64,000 nt of DNA from Bacillota bacterium (GCA_023430975.1 JAEYYB010000036.1:62001-126000), one strand, 5' to 3'; shown: positions 44,332 to 53,821, counted from the first letter of the stretch. Notes: generated from the sequence alone by a model not told the origin. Numbers and translations are program-made.

Positions 44332-44779
44332 ATGTACCCGCAGCCTAGACAATCGGAGCTTTGTTCCTTGGCAGCGGGACTACTATTCTATGCATAGAAA
44401 AAACCAGCTGCTAAATAAATATTTCAAATTATTTGAGCAGCTGGGGAAAACAGGTCATGAGTAAATTCTATGTTTGGCTTCAATATAATTTTCAATTCAT
44501 AGGACTGATTAAAATTGAAAATCAATATTAAAAGTTTATTGATTAAGTACAACACCACCTAGGTTTTCACAAAAATTTAAAAAATAAAAATCTTATACAT
44601 ATTAAAGGTGATCATTAATTTCATATTTTTATTTCAAAGCTTATCGCAGTTACTATAATTTCATCAAATGGCTGTAGGTGGTGTTGATTAAAAGAAGATC
44701 TCCAATGATTAAAATATATCATATAAAACATATTTGGTCACCGAAAACTTCGTGCTATTTTCCGCAAAAAACCAACAAT
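44332..44779. other. Intergenic region with several inverted repeats and repeat D copy 1
   Basis: No gene is visible. CCAGCTGC at 44403 pairs with GCAGCTGG at 44437, and CAACACCACCT near 44550 is the inverse of AGGTGGTGTTG near 44677, about 120 bases away. GGTCACCGAAAACTTCGTGC then TATTTTCCGCAAAAA (44736-44770) is repeat D, found again at 50857-50891. Confidence 0.5.
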
Positions 44780-44830
44780 GTAAATATGCGTGATACCGCA
44801 AAAATGAATTGCGGTATCACGCATATTTAC
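44780..44830 (-). terminator. Perfect 22-bp hairpin after the sensor kinase gene
   Basis: GTAAATATGCGTGATACCGC... at 44780-44801 and its exact inverse at 44809-44830 enclose a 7-base loop. It is the longest perfect stem I see in the window. Position 18 bases after the kinase stop suggests a terminator, though the T tract on the reverse strand is weak. Confidence 0.6.
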
Positions 44831-44847
44831 GAAAGGTGTCGCTAATC

Positions 44848-46788
44848 TTACATTTGAAGTGCCAATATGTTTTTGATTGGAAACTGACATGAAACTTCAA
44901 GGCCATAACCTGGTTCGGACCGGAAGGTTGTATTGCCGTTAAGAAGTTTTATTCTTTCCTGGATTCCCTGGAATCCAAGATGTTTTGAGGTATCAATTTT
45001 TTCATTCAGGTCAATTCCTATACCATTGTCACTGTAATAAAGGATAAAATTTCCCTGATCCTGCTTAAGCATAATATCAATGTCCGAAGCTTTTGAGTGG
45101 GATACTGCATTATTGACAAGCTCTTGAACGACTCTATATATTGCAAGTGTTTCTTCAAAATCCAGCTGGGTGTTTAGATTAAATACTTCGAAATTAATAT
45201 TTATATTTGATTTTAGTTGCACTTTTCTAAAGTAGGCTTCTAAGGCACTGGCAATTCCCTGTTCGGATAAGAAGGTAGGGAGCAGCTCGCTGCAGGTTTG
45301 CCGTATTAAATAAATGTTATTACTTATATCATTTTCAAGATTCCTAAGCGTTGATACTAAATGTTCCTTTTCAAATTTTCCACTATCAAGAAGGTTACTG
45401 ACAGTTTTTTTAGTTCGTATTATATCCTGCAATACTTCATCGTGCAGGTCGGATGCCAGCCTTTTTCTCTCATTTTCAGATATTTGAAGGAAAAGCTTGC
45501 TGATCCAGATAGGAATGTCCTTCTCTTCTTTGAAATCAATTATTTTTTTGGACATTTCATCTATGAGGATAAGGTTTTCATAATATATTGCAGTATATCT
45601 GGATAATAATTGTAAAGACAGTCTCTCGCGCTGGCTGATTTTTGAAGAATTTAAATCAAACCAAAGCAGTTTATGTATGTTATTGGCCCTTCCGATAAAT
45701 ACCAGATAGCCTTTTTCCATAGTAAGTATGTCTCCTAATTGAAGTTTTAAGGTTTTATCCTTTAAAAAATTGTTAGTTGCTGCAATGGCAAATGCATCCA
45801 TATCCTTGTTGTTGGAAAAGTCCAGCTTAGCACCGCCAAAATCCAGCATACTTATTGATTTTATTTCTAAAATATTCTTTACTTCCATTATTATAGATTG
45901 TTCCAATTCAGCCATGGTTTGTGCCTTTGACAATTCTGTAATAAGCTTGTCGATTGAAAACTTATTGTCATAAAAGACGCTTACCATATCGTCAAATGCA
46001 TTGCTTAGGTCACCGATTTCATCATGTGAATCAATATGTGATCTAACGGATAAATCTCCTTCTTGTACCTTTTTAACAGCCTTTGTAAGAATTTTTAAAG
46101 GATTCAACAAAAATTTAGACATTAGATAAGAAATAATTATTGCAATGGATATGGCACCGAAAGTGAAAAGAGCCATTTCATTCTTGCTGTTTTGCATGAA
46201 AATATATACTTCCTCGGCATCAATATCTACTGCCAGAAGGCCTATAAATTTTCCGGAATTATTGTTTAAAGGGACGTATGTAGCAACATTTGCTCCCCAG
46301 TGTTTATCAACAGTAAGATCTCCTACATGCATTTTATGCTGATCAAAGGCTTGATCCAAGTACTTGTAGGAGACGTCTTCAATCTGTCCGGGCAATGAAA
46401 TATCGCTTCCGCTGTAGTTAAGGGGAAAACCATCTATGACATATATGTTTTTCCCTTCAGCATTTCTTGTCATGATATATATAAACTTAATACCATAAGT
46501 TTTTTTATAGTTATATAATTGTGTCCTTATGCTTTTGTACTCGGGCATATCTATAATATCTGAGTATTCTCTTTCCGGGTCCTTCATAAGTTTTGTGCGG
46601 TTAATAACTTTTTCAATTTCATCCATATCTAATGTGTTTGCAGCGGACTGTGCAACATTCTTTGCTTGAATTCCTATAGTTTGAGAGACCAATTTTACAG
46701 AGTTTGAGTACAGCAAATACCCTAAAATCGATCCGAAAACCATCATTATTATAGCAAAAGATATGACCATCTTAAGTAAAAATTTCAA
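44848..46788 (-). CDS. Membrane sensor histidine kinase (NarL/DegS-type, HisKA_3)
   Basis: A 646-residue kinase. It has a membrane helix at 5-27, an extracytoplasmic domain of about 170 residues (PAS/Cache-like), a second helix near 205-227, a HAMP region (DGDLSVRSHIDSHDEIGDL area), a further middle domain to about 430, the HisKA_3 phosphoacceptor motif RKRLASDLHDEVLQDI and a HATPase (NNAVSHSK, DNGIGIDL, GFQGIQERIKLL). The start is TTG at 46788 behind AAGGGGGG. There is no response regulator in the same operon. The NarL-type regulator at 51.1 kb is the nearest candidate partner, and the two loci share repeat D. Confidence 0.9.
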   Translation of the reverse strand: MKFLLKMVISFAIIMMVFGSILGYLLYSNSVKLVSQTIGIQAKNVAQSAANTLDMDEIEKVINRTKLMKDPEREYSDIIDMPEYKSIRTQLYNYKKTYGIKFIYIMTRNAEGKNIYVIDGFPLNYSGSDISLPGQIEDVSYKYLDQAFDQHKMHVGDLTVDKHWGANVATYVPLNNNSGKFIGLLAVDIDAEEVYIFMQNSKNEMALFTFGAISIAIIISYLMSKFLLNPLKILTKAVKKVQEGDLSVRSHIDSHDEIGDLSNAFDDMVSVFYDNKFSIDKLITELSKAQTMAELEQSIIMEVKNILEIKSISMLDFGGAKLDFSNNKDMDAFAIAATNNFLKDKTLKLQLGDILTMEKGYLVFIGRANNIHKLLWFDLNSSKISQRERLSLQLLSRYTAIYYENLILIDEMSKKIIDFKEEKDIPIWISKLFLQISENERKRLASDLHDEVLQDIIRTKKTVSNLLDSGKFEKEHLVSTLRNLENDISNNIYLIRQTCSELLPTFLSEQGIASALEAYFRKVQLKSNININFEVFNLNTQLDFEETLAIYRVVQELVNNAVSHSKASDIDIMLKQDQGNFILYYSDNGIGIDLNEKIDTSKHLGFQGIQERIKLLNGNTTFRSEPGYGLEVSCQFPIKNILALQM

Positions 46789-47210
46789 AATATACCCCCC
46801 TTATTACAGAACAAAGTATTATATCAACTAATATCATTTTTAATATATCATTGTGTAGTATGTATAAACTGCATAGTATATGGCAGAAAATAACTGTATT
46901 AGATATTTTATCTTATTAAATATAGCATAAGGTTAACTTGTTATCAACAGTTATAGAATTGAAAGAAAAAATAGTGGTGTAGCATACACCATAATTTCAG
47001 GACATAAAAAAATCAATCTGATAATAAGGGACTGTGCCATATTATCAGACTGATCCATAAAAATAAATTCTAACTTTCCTAGCTATATGAAACACTATCT
47101 ATATGAAAAGTGTTAATGATCTTACATTTGTCAGAGCAAATAACGAACGGTTTTTACGGAATTTGCGATAGACAAATGTAAAAGATTATTCACTTTTCAT
47201 CTAGCATTTT
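46789..47210. other. Intergenic region with a hairpin and repeat A
   Basis: No reading frame stands out. TCTGATAATA at 47014 and TATTATCAGA at 47042 form a hairpin that may terminate the X-dockerin gene transcript. Repeat A copy 3 fills 47103-47200. Confidence 0.5.
47103..47200. repeat. Repeat family A, copy 3 (full length)
   Basis: ATGAAAAGTGTTAATGATCT and AAGATTATTCACTTTTCAT are the terminal repeats; the centre has GAGCAAATAACGAACGG. It begins ten bases past the stop codon of the X-dockerin gene, so its insertion could have set that end of the gene. Confidence 0.85.
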
Positions 47211-48689
47211 TCACATAGCATCATCAGGAAGATCGAGGATGCTGTTGTATGCATTGCGGGGCCATATTTCAAATTCATAGTTTTTTGGAACAATTATAAT
47301 ATTTACCCTGCGATTTCTTAAAGGATCATCAGATGATAGCTTGATTACTTTTTTGTGAGATCCTGAAAGCAGTATTTTGTGATTTTTAGTGCAATAAAAT
47401 GCTTTGTTGTTGGAATCGTCGTTAACATTAAAATAATCACCTTTTATAACTATTGTACCTGCTGTTAAAATGCCTTCATGATCTACAGCTGTAGCAAAAA
47501 TAAATCCTTTGCCTACTATAAGCTTTCCTTCTTCCTTTGTCATTATTAATGAATCGTTATAACCTGGCTGGCCAAAGTTTAAATCATTCAATATTTCCAG
47601 AGTACCGCCGTTTATATTGAGTGAACTTCCGGTACTATTGATAAGCGTTGATGATTTAAATACTAGGCTTCCGTTTATTTTCAGTGTATAGCCTTTCAGG
47701 TTCAACGATGTATCTTCCATGCTATACCAGCCGCTCGGTTCATAGCATGTTTCGGCATCACTTTCAAGATAAATTGCTTTAGTTTGGTTTTCAGGTGTGG
47801 CAGAAAATATATTGCTGAGTTTCATAATATCATTCATATTAATAACTCCGTCTGAATTCAGGTCAGCATCCTTATTATAGGAAGTGCTGGACGATGTGCG
47901 GCCGAAATTACCGGATACCACAATAATATCAGCTATATTTACTATTTCATCATTATTCAAATCTCCCCAATGTATTACTTCGGGTTTTGAGAGTGAGCCA
48001 ATACTAAAGTTTCCAATGAGGCTTAACTTGTAAACCCTTGGCATATATTTGCTATCCGGTTTATAAACCTTTAAAGTATACTTTGTATTTGTGTTAAAGC
48101 TCAGCTTAAAGTATCCATTTGGGTTCGTGGCGGTTTTCACCACTGGGTTCGAATTGTATCCTTCATACACATCGATTTTGAAATCATCACGTGCTTCATT
48201 TCTATCACCTTTAAACCAGCCTTCAATAGTTACATTGTAGTTTACAGGTGTATTGGTAGGTTGAACAGTGGGTGTAGATACTGGTGTAAAAGTAGGTGTT
48301 GGTGTATATGTGGGTATAGATGTTGGAGTAAGTGTAGATGTAGGTATGTATGTTGCTGCGGATGTTGAGGTAGGTGTTGAGGTAGGTGTTGTAGTGGGTG
48401 TTGTAGTAAAAAGTGCGGTAGATGTTAGAGTAGATGTCGCTAAAGACAATATAGCTGTTGTAGGTGTAGCAGTAGGAGATGTTAAAACAGGTGTAATATT
48501 TTCAGGTGTATAAATTGGTGAAGACGTAGTGCTGTTGTTTTGATGAGTAGTAGCTGGAGTAGCCGTTTCGTTTAGAGAGTAAACTGTATTATTTTGTTTG
48601 TATGTTGGTATATTGATAGGGTGAAGAAATTGGGATGAAATTAGTAACAAATAAGCAACGGGTATTATTTTTTTTCTTAGATTAATCAT
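47211..48689 (-). CDS. Secreted protein with X-module, type II-like dockerin and C-terminal beta-rich domain
   Basis: A 492-residue exported protein. Signal peptide (1-24), then a Thr/Pro-rich region to about 148. Residues 150-238 resemble the X-module that precedes type II dockerins (NGYFKLSFNTNTKYTLKVYK, IGNFSIGSLSKPEV). Residues 241-300 are a dockerin with two calcium-binding repeats, GDLNNDEIVNIADIIVVSGN and ADLNSDGVINMNDIMKLSNI. Residues 304-492 are a repetitive beta-rich domain (LNLKGYTLKINGSLVFKSS, SLNINGGTLEIL) like a beta-solenoid. An X-dockerin in the middle of a protein, with no catalytic domain, is unusual. It should bind type II cohesins such as those at 5.3-7.7 kb. GGAGGAG precedes the ATG. 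Confidence 0.85.
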   Translation of the reverse strand: MINLRKKIIPVAYLLLISSQFLHPINIPTYKQNNTVYSLNETATPATTHQNNSTTSSPIYTPENITPVLTSPTATPTTAILSLATSTLTSTALFTTTPTTTPTSTPTSTSAATYIPTSTLTPTSIPTYTPTPTFTPVSTPTVQPTNTPVNYNVTIEGWFKGDRNEARDDFKIDVYEGYNSNPVVKTATNPNGYFKLSFNTNTKYTLKVYKPDSKYMPRVYKLSLIGNFSIGSLSKPEVIHWGDLNNDEIVNIADIIVVSGNFGRTSSSTSYNKDADLNSDGVINMNDIMKLSNIFSATPENQTKAIYLESDAETCYEPSGWYSMEDTSLNLKGYTLKINGSLVFKSSTLINSTGSSLNINGGTLEILNDLNFGQPGYNDSLIMTKEEGKLIVGKGFIFATAVDHEGILTAGTIVIKGDYFNVNDDSNNKAFYCTKNHKILLSGSHKKVIKLSSDDPLRNRRVNIIIVPKNYEFEIWPRNAYNSILDLPDDAM

Positions 48690-49204
48690 GACATACTCCT
48701 CCTTGGTTGGTTGTGTAGTGTAGTGTTTAGATACTGTTCAATTGCTACGAATTTTTGCTGTGATTTATGTGCGACTGGTATGCAATATTAAAAAATTAGC
48801 TTAAATTATTGATTTCCACCTCCTCAAAACTTATAGTTTTAAATATTAATAGTTTTACTAATGGTTATAGAAAATTATGGGTTAAATACCAAATAATCTA
48901 TTGGTATTATACTAACATATATTGTACAAAAATGAAATTGCCAAAATAAACAAACTTTTACCAAAATTGTACTATAATTTTTATTTAGTTTGCATAAAAG
49001 GTAAAAAAAGCAATAGTTTATAAAATAAAATTACATATAATACCATTTGGGTGCTAAAACCATTCGTTATTTGCTCTGACAAATGTAAGTAATATTTCAA
49101 TCATGCCTTAATATAGACATAAATAAAACAAGACCCCTGTATTTATAAAGACATGACTAAATCAGGAGGTCTTGTTTTTGATGAGAACTATATGTTAAAA
49201 AGTA
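48690..49204. other. Intergenic region with repeat A half copy joined to repeat C, and a terminator
   Basis: CGTTATTTGCTCTGACAAATG at 49064 is the inner half of repeat A. It runs directly into AAGTAATATTTCAATCATGC (49087-49112), the inverse of repeat C at 57076. AACAAGACCCCTG at 49127 and CAGGAGGTCTTGTTTTT form a terminator for the leftward TraB-like gene. No gene seen. Confidence 0.6.
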
Positions 49205-50680
49205 TTATTTAATTTGTTCTATTTTATAGCCATCCTTCAATTGTGTAGCTATACCATTATCACCAATCATATGTGCTGCACCTACAACTACAAAATATGT
49301 TTTTCTTGAAGGATCAGCAAGGTATTCCTTTACTTTTTTAGTCATGTTATCATTTCTGGTAATTATGAGTTTTTCATTAAATTCTTTCATTTCTTCCGAA
49401 TTATCATTTTCAGATTCCAACATTTTTTCCAGATCTGATATGTTTCCTTCTTTCCATGCTTTCAACATATCCTTTATTACATCTACCTGCTGAGTTGCGG
49501 ACTCTTCCGAACCTAATATTCCAGTTAAGTATTGAAGCTGGAGTTCCTTTGAAAAAGAATCGAATAGATCTACCTGGAATTTGAGACCTTCAATCTCAAG
49601 TATCTCTTTTTTGCCGGTGGCTTTTGATGTAAAGTACAGGTCTACTCCAAGGGATGAATCCATGTTGCTGCCTGACAGAACAAAATTTTGTGCAAGCATT
49701 GCAGCAGCCCAAGGCTTGTATTTTCTTGCTATTTGTTCTGGAATACCATTGGTTTTTGCCAATTCTATAAAGCTATCATATAATTCCTTTGGAACATTTT
49801 TATCCAGTGAATCTTCATCCTGATACGCCATCTTTTGCAGCATATACTCAACAGCATCAGCCTCGGTGGATTTTACCAAATCCAATTCAAGAACAAGTGA
49901 ATCGGATTTTTCAAATGCATTTAGTATATCTTTGGACATAGGGTATAATGAAGGATCAGCAATATGTATTGAACCAAGTAAATAGATTGAACTATCCTCA
50001 TCACTTACTTTCCAGAAAGGTCCTTTAGAAGCTTTACCGGCTTCATATATGGAAAATTCATATGCCCTGCTGGCAATAACCATGATCTCCTGTTTTGTAC
50101 AAGGCAAATTGAGACCTAATAAGCTATTTGTTTTGCCTTTCAAAATATCCTTTGAATAAACATACTTTACCATATCACTTAACGAAGCTGTTAATTTGCC
50201 GGCATCCGTATGGTTCAGTTTTACATCTGCTTTAAAATTGAAGCCTGGCTGTGCGGCTTTTATAGCCTTATAAATAACTGTTGTTACATCCAGTCTGGTT
50301 GCTACTTTCTTTGGTTCGAGCTTGCCTTTTCCATCAACTATCTTGATGGAATACGCTTTTAAAATCGCTTCACTGTTTGCATCTGTAAAAGGACTCTTTT
50401 CTACAGGCGTTACTGTTTTGCCGGTAAGCTTTTCGTATAGATTTACACCTATTCCGAACAGCTCCTCCCTGCTTACATTAGACTGGTAATTTGACAGAAA
50501 ATTCTTATCTACAAGACCGTATAAAGAAGACCATCTAACTCCTTCAGCAGCCCATGCACTGGGCTGTTCAACTGCATCAGCCGTCGGTTGTATCTGCTCT
50601 GCTGCAAAAACATTGATTTGCAGAGTAAATACCATAACAAGCGATAATAATAAAAATCGTACTTTTAATATTCCTTTCAT
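49205..50680 (-). CDS. SLH-like N-terminus plus TraB/GumN domain, secreted
   Basis: A 491-residue exported protein. After a signal peptide (1-27) come about 170 residues resembling S-layer homology repeats (VSREELFGIGVNLYEKL, ATRLDVTTVIYKAIKA), which would attach it to the cell wall. The C-terminal 270 residues are a TraB/GumN domain: GSIHIADPSLYPM at its start, LVLELDLV, a GVDLYFTSKA stretch and the end YFVVVGAAHMIGDNGI. This fold is thought to be a metal-dependent peptidase-like domain, with the paired GxxH motifs (GSIH, GAAH) as probable ligands. Its substrate is unknown. It is transcribed alone. Confidence 0.85.
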   Translation of the reverse strand: MKGILKVRFLLLSLVMVFTLQINVFAAEQIQPTADAVEQPSAWAAEGVRWSSLYGLVDKNFLSNYQSNVSREELFGIGVNLYEKLTGKTVTPVEKSPFTDANSEAILKAYSIKIVDGKGKLEPKKVATRLDVTTVIYKAIKAAQPGFNFKADVKLNHTDAGKLTASLSDMVKYVYSKDILKGKTNSLLGLNLPCTKQEIMVIASRAYEFSIYEAGKASKGPFWKVSDEDSSIYLLGSIHIADPSLYPMSKDILNAFEKSDSLVLELDLVKSTEADAVEYMLQKMAYQDEDSLDKNVPKELYDSFIELAKTNGIPEQIARKYKPWAAAMLAQNFVLSGSNMDSSLGVDLYFTSKATGKKEILEIEGLKFQVDLFDSFSKELQLQYLTGILGSEESATQQVDVIKDMLKAWKEGNISDLEKMLESENDNSEEMKEFNEKLIITRNDNMTKKVKEYLADPSRKTYFVVVGAAHMIGDNGIATQLKDGYKIEQIK

Positions 50681-50856
50681 TTGAACTACATCTCCTTTTA
50701 ATTATTCTAGTTGTCTTAATGTTTTACAACAATCATTTTAGTAAATTTTTATTTATGCCTTTAATTATTATAACATATATAGTTAATCCTTGGCTTGCCT
50801 AAGAAGAAGTATCTCCTTTATCGTTTTATTATCAATATAACATACATAATTGGATT

Positions 50857-50935
50857 AGTCACCGCAATAACTATGCTATTTTCCGCAAAAATCACCTGAA
50901 TTTTTTGCGTGTTTCCGCAAACATATTTGCGGTGA
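50857..50935. repeat. Repeat D, copy 2, in a palindromic region upstream of the response regulator
   Basis: AGTCACCGCAATAACTATGC then TATTTTCCGCAAAAA (50857-50891) matches 44736-44770, with 18 bases (TGCTATTTTCCGCAAAAA) identical. TCACCGCAA and TTGCGGTGA (50859-50867, 50927-50935) close a larger hairpin. The gap from 50681 to 51057 holds nothing else I can name. Confidence 0.6.
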
Positions 50936-51057
50936 TTTTGAATGAAACTTATGCTAAACTATATTAAAACAATAAATTTATTAAACAATTTATTAAACAA
51001 ATTTATTAAAACATAGTTTCATATACATTAACGAAATTTTTGAGATGGGGACTTATA

Positions 51058-51696
51058 ATGATTACGGTTTTACTTGTTGATGATCATAAATCAATCCTTT
51101 CAGGAACAAAGCTGCTGCTCGAGAGCCATGGCATGGAGGTTGTCACTTGTTTTACAGGTGCCGATGCTTTGGAGGTTCTTTCCAAGCAAAGCTTTGATAT
51201 CTGTATTTATGATTTAAAAATGCCGGATATGGACGGTTTGAAGTTAACTAAAAAGACATTGGAGATTTATCCTGATCAAGTTGTATTAATTTATTCAGGT
51301 GAAGATATTGCTTCAAACTTTAATGTGCTTATAAAATCAGGTGTTAGTGGCATTGTTGACAAGGCTTGCAGCGATAAGCATTTTATTGCTGCCATTAATA
51401 TGGCTATGGAAAAAATGGTAGTGCTGCCGCTTGAGCTGGTAAAAAGCCTTCAAGTAACAAATACCAATAATCAGCAGTCCGTTGAAAATACAAGGATTGA
51501 ATGTTTGAATCAGCAGGAGTTAGAGGTTCTATACTTAGCGTCTAAAGGGAAAACAAACAAGGAAATTTCTGATGAACTAAATCTTGCACAGAGGAGCGTA
51601 GAGTATCATCTAAGCCATATTTATAAAAAATTGAATGTGACGTCCAGGGTGCATGCAATACGAAAAGCAGTAGAGTTGAATCTTATCCATCCTTAA
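51058..51696 (+). CDS. NarL/LuxR-type response regulator
   Basis: A 212-residue regulator. The receiver has VLLVDDHKS, the phosphoacceptor Asp in CIYDLKMPDMDG and the conserved Lys in VDKACSD. The C-terminal LuxR helix-turn-helix is LNQQELEVLYLASKGKTNKE through VEYHLSHIYKKLNV. I start at the ATG at 51058 (MITVLLVDD), with GATGGGGA seven bases before it. No kinase gene is adjacent. The HisKA_3 kinase at 44.8-46.8 kb is of the matching class, so the two may pair; that is inference. Confidence 0.9.
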   Translation: MITVLLVDDHKSILSGTKLLLESHGMEVVTCFTGADALEVLSKQSFDICIYDLKMPDMDGLKLTKKTLEIYPDQVVLIYSGEDIASNFNVLIKSGVSGIVDKACSDKHFIAAINMAMEKMVVLPLELVKSLQVTNTNNQQSVENTRIECLNQQELEVLYLASKGKTNKEISDELNLAQRSVEYHLSHIYKKLNVTSRVHAIRKAVELNLIHP

Positions 51697-51867
51697 TTCT
51701 ATATTGAAAGTGATAAATCTTATAAAACTTTCCATATAATTTTGTTCTGTATCACAAAATTATATGGAAAAGTATCTTAACTGAGGTTATAATAATAAAG
51801 TATTCCCAAAAATATTATATAAAACAATTAATATTTTAATATTTAGAATTTAGAGTTAAGGGGTAGA

Positions 51868-53247
51868 ATGATGGGGCTTCTTAAAGATATTTTTAGTGAT
51901 TATAACTATATTAAGGTATGCTTTCTGTTAGCTTTTCTTGTAGCACTGATTTTTTCGCTCAAAGCTTACATTTTTGAATTTTTAGAATCCTTGGGGGTTG
52001 TAGAAAAATCGGAAAAAGTAAGTTTATTGCGAAGAATCGGTATAATTAACAAGCTTGGAAGTGGATTAGGCCGTATAGCACAATGGGTTAGGGAAAGACC
52101 ATTTATTAAAGATCTGTGCATTATTTTGTTGATGGTTGTTGCAACCAGATTAATCATGTTTTTAATGGCTTTTATGGGCTGGATGATTACAAAAGATCAA
52201 TCTATTGGATTCTGGTCAAGTATGGAAATGTTGTGGAACAGATGGGATGGCGGTCACTATCTGTACATGGCGGAAAATTGGTATACCAATGATATGTCTA
52301 CCGATAAGAGATTCCATCTGGTGTTTTACCCACTATATCCTGTTTTGATAAAAGGTGTATACTTCTTTGTAAGAAACTATTTCTGGTCTGCTATGATCGT
52401 TTCGAATGTCAGCTTGTTTGTAGGAGCTACTTATCTGTACAAGCTGGTGAAACTTGATCATGAAGAAGCTTTTGCTTTCAGAGCTGTAAAATATATGCTC
52501 ATATATCCCATAACCTTCTTTTTATCTATAAATTTCAGTGAAAGTGTATTCTTTACTCTTTCAATTATGACTGTCTATTATTTAAGGCGGCATAAATGGT
52601 TCTTAATGGGATTGTGCGGTATGTTTGCAGCGGTTTCTAGAAATTTCGGTATAATCCTTATAGTGCCTGTTGTTGCAGAGTTCTTATTGTATATTGGAAA
52701 TGCCTATAAAAACAAAAATGATGGGTATTTTGTTAGAAAAATGCTAAAGGGCTTGAATATACTTTTTCTGCCAGCAGGTTTTTCCTTGTACTTGCTTCTT
52801 AACAAAGTAATATCAGGAGATTGGTTTACGTTTTTAAGATATCAAAAGGAATACTGGAGCCAATCTTTTGGAATGTTTTATGACAATATTAAATCAACTT
52901 TTGTAAATGCCATACCTGGAGTAAGTACATGGGGAGCTGCCGATAGGATCTCCATCTGGGTTCCGCAGGCATTTTCCATTGCGTTGGTCTTCATTTTGGT
53001 GATATATGGTATAAAGAAAATAAGAAACTCATACTCCCTGTATATGCTTGCATACATTACTATAGCACTTTCGCCCACGTGGCTTCTAAGCGGGTCAAGA
53101 TACCTTATGTGTATTTTCCCGATGTTTGTTATATTTGCATGGTTGTCAAGGAAGAGGATATGGGATTTTGTCCTGACTTATGCATCAATCATACTTCTTG
53201 CTTATTATGCTTTTAGCTTCTCATGCGGGTTTGGAAGAATGATGTAG
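51868..53247 (+). CDS. PIG-V-like mannosyltransferase, multi-pass membrane protein
   Basis: A 459-residue integral membrane protein with 9 to 11 hydrophobic segments. The region LWNRWDGGHYLYMAENWYTN and HLVFYPLYPVLI matches the PIG-V family of GT-C glycosyltransferases, where the acidic residues of such WDGxxY loops act at the membrane face. Bacterial members add a mannose or similar sugar from a lipid-linked donor to an unknown acceptor, sometimes secreted glycoproteins. The Thr/Ser linkers of the cellulosomal proteins here are possible acceptors, but nothing in the sequence shows that. GGGGTAG precedes the ATG. Confidence 0.82.
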   Translation: MMGLLKDIFSDYNYIKVCFLLAFLVALIFSLKAYIFEFLESLGVVEKSEKVSLLRRIGIINKLGSGLGRIAQWVRERPFIKDLCIILLMVVATRLIMFLMAFMGWMITKDQSIGFWSSMEMLWNRWDGGHYLYMAENWYTNDMSTDKRFHLVFYPLYPVLIKGVYFFVRNYFWSAMIVSNVSLFVGATYLYKLVKLDHEEAFAFRAVKYMLIYPITFFLSINFSESVFFTLSIMTVYYLRRHKWFLMGLCGMFAAVSRNFGIILIVPVVAEFLLYIGNAYKNKNDGYFVRKMLKGLNILFLPAGFSLYLLLNKVISGDWFTFLRYQKEYWSQSFGMFYDNIKSTFVNAIPGVSTWGAADRISIWVPQAFSIALVFILVIYGIKKIRNSYSLYMLAYITIALSPTWLLSGSRYLMCIFPMFVIFAWLSRKRIWDFVLTYASIILLAYYAFSFSCGFGRMM

Positions 53248-53260
53248 GAAGAATTTATTA

Positions 53261-53296
53261 AGGTCACACGAGTTATGCTCATGTGGCCTTTTTTAG
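53261..53296 (+). terminator. Terminator of the mannosyltransferase gene
   Basis: AGGTCACACGAG and CTCATGTGGCCT pair around TTATG and run into TTTTTTAG. Confidence 0.8.
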
Positions 53297-53419
53297 TTCG
53301 CCCGACATGGGCATAAAGTAAGTGAATCATGCCCCATATCCGATGATGGCGAATTGATAAGAAAAATTAAGTTTCTATAAAATATAATTGTGGGATGCTG
53401 CAAAGCATCTCCTGATTTA

Positions 53420-53748
53420 GTATCAAGAAATCGATCAGAATTTCTATTGCGATTGGTCATCCATAGGAACGGCAAATGTGACGGCGCACTTTGTAAAAAT
53501 GACAGATCCAAGAGCAACAGCTGACTATTACTACGAAATAGGTTTTAAGTCAACGGCAGGTAAACTGTTACCTGGTGCTTGTAGCAGGAGACAACTTGGA
53601 GTTAAATCCGAGGCTTCAGAAAGATGATGGTTCTAAGTACATCCTTACAAATGATTATTCATTTAATCCTGAAAACTCATATAAACCTTGGGACAAGGTC
53701 ACAGTGTTTTATGGAAATGAACTTTTGTATGGTGATCAACCATTTTAA
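53420..53748 (+). pseudogene. Frameshifted CBM3 fragment
   Basis: A frame from about 53420 reads QEIDQNFYCDWSSIGT, FVKMTDPRATADYYYEIGF and STAGKLLPGA. It then breaks, and the next frame continues GDNLELNPRLQKDDGSKYIL, TNDYSFNPENSYKPWDKV and ends YGDQPF at a stop at 53748. Together these are most of a family 3 carbohydrate-binding module. There is no start or signal peptide, a stop codon lies just before, and a frameshift occurs near 53575. It is a remnant of a cellulosomal or cellulase gene. Confidence 0.78.
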
Positions 53749-53821
53749 AGCTGTGGGTTTAGCATGATCAATTATCCGAATTAAGATGCAAAATAATGTG
53801 GCAAAAACATGTTATTTTATG

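Noticed and set aside
1329..47200. Possible CRISPR-like arrays among the repeats
   Set aside because: The repeats are scattered singly over 47 kb, with no regular spacers and no cas genes.
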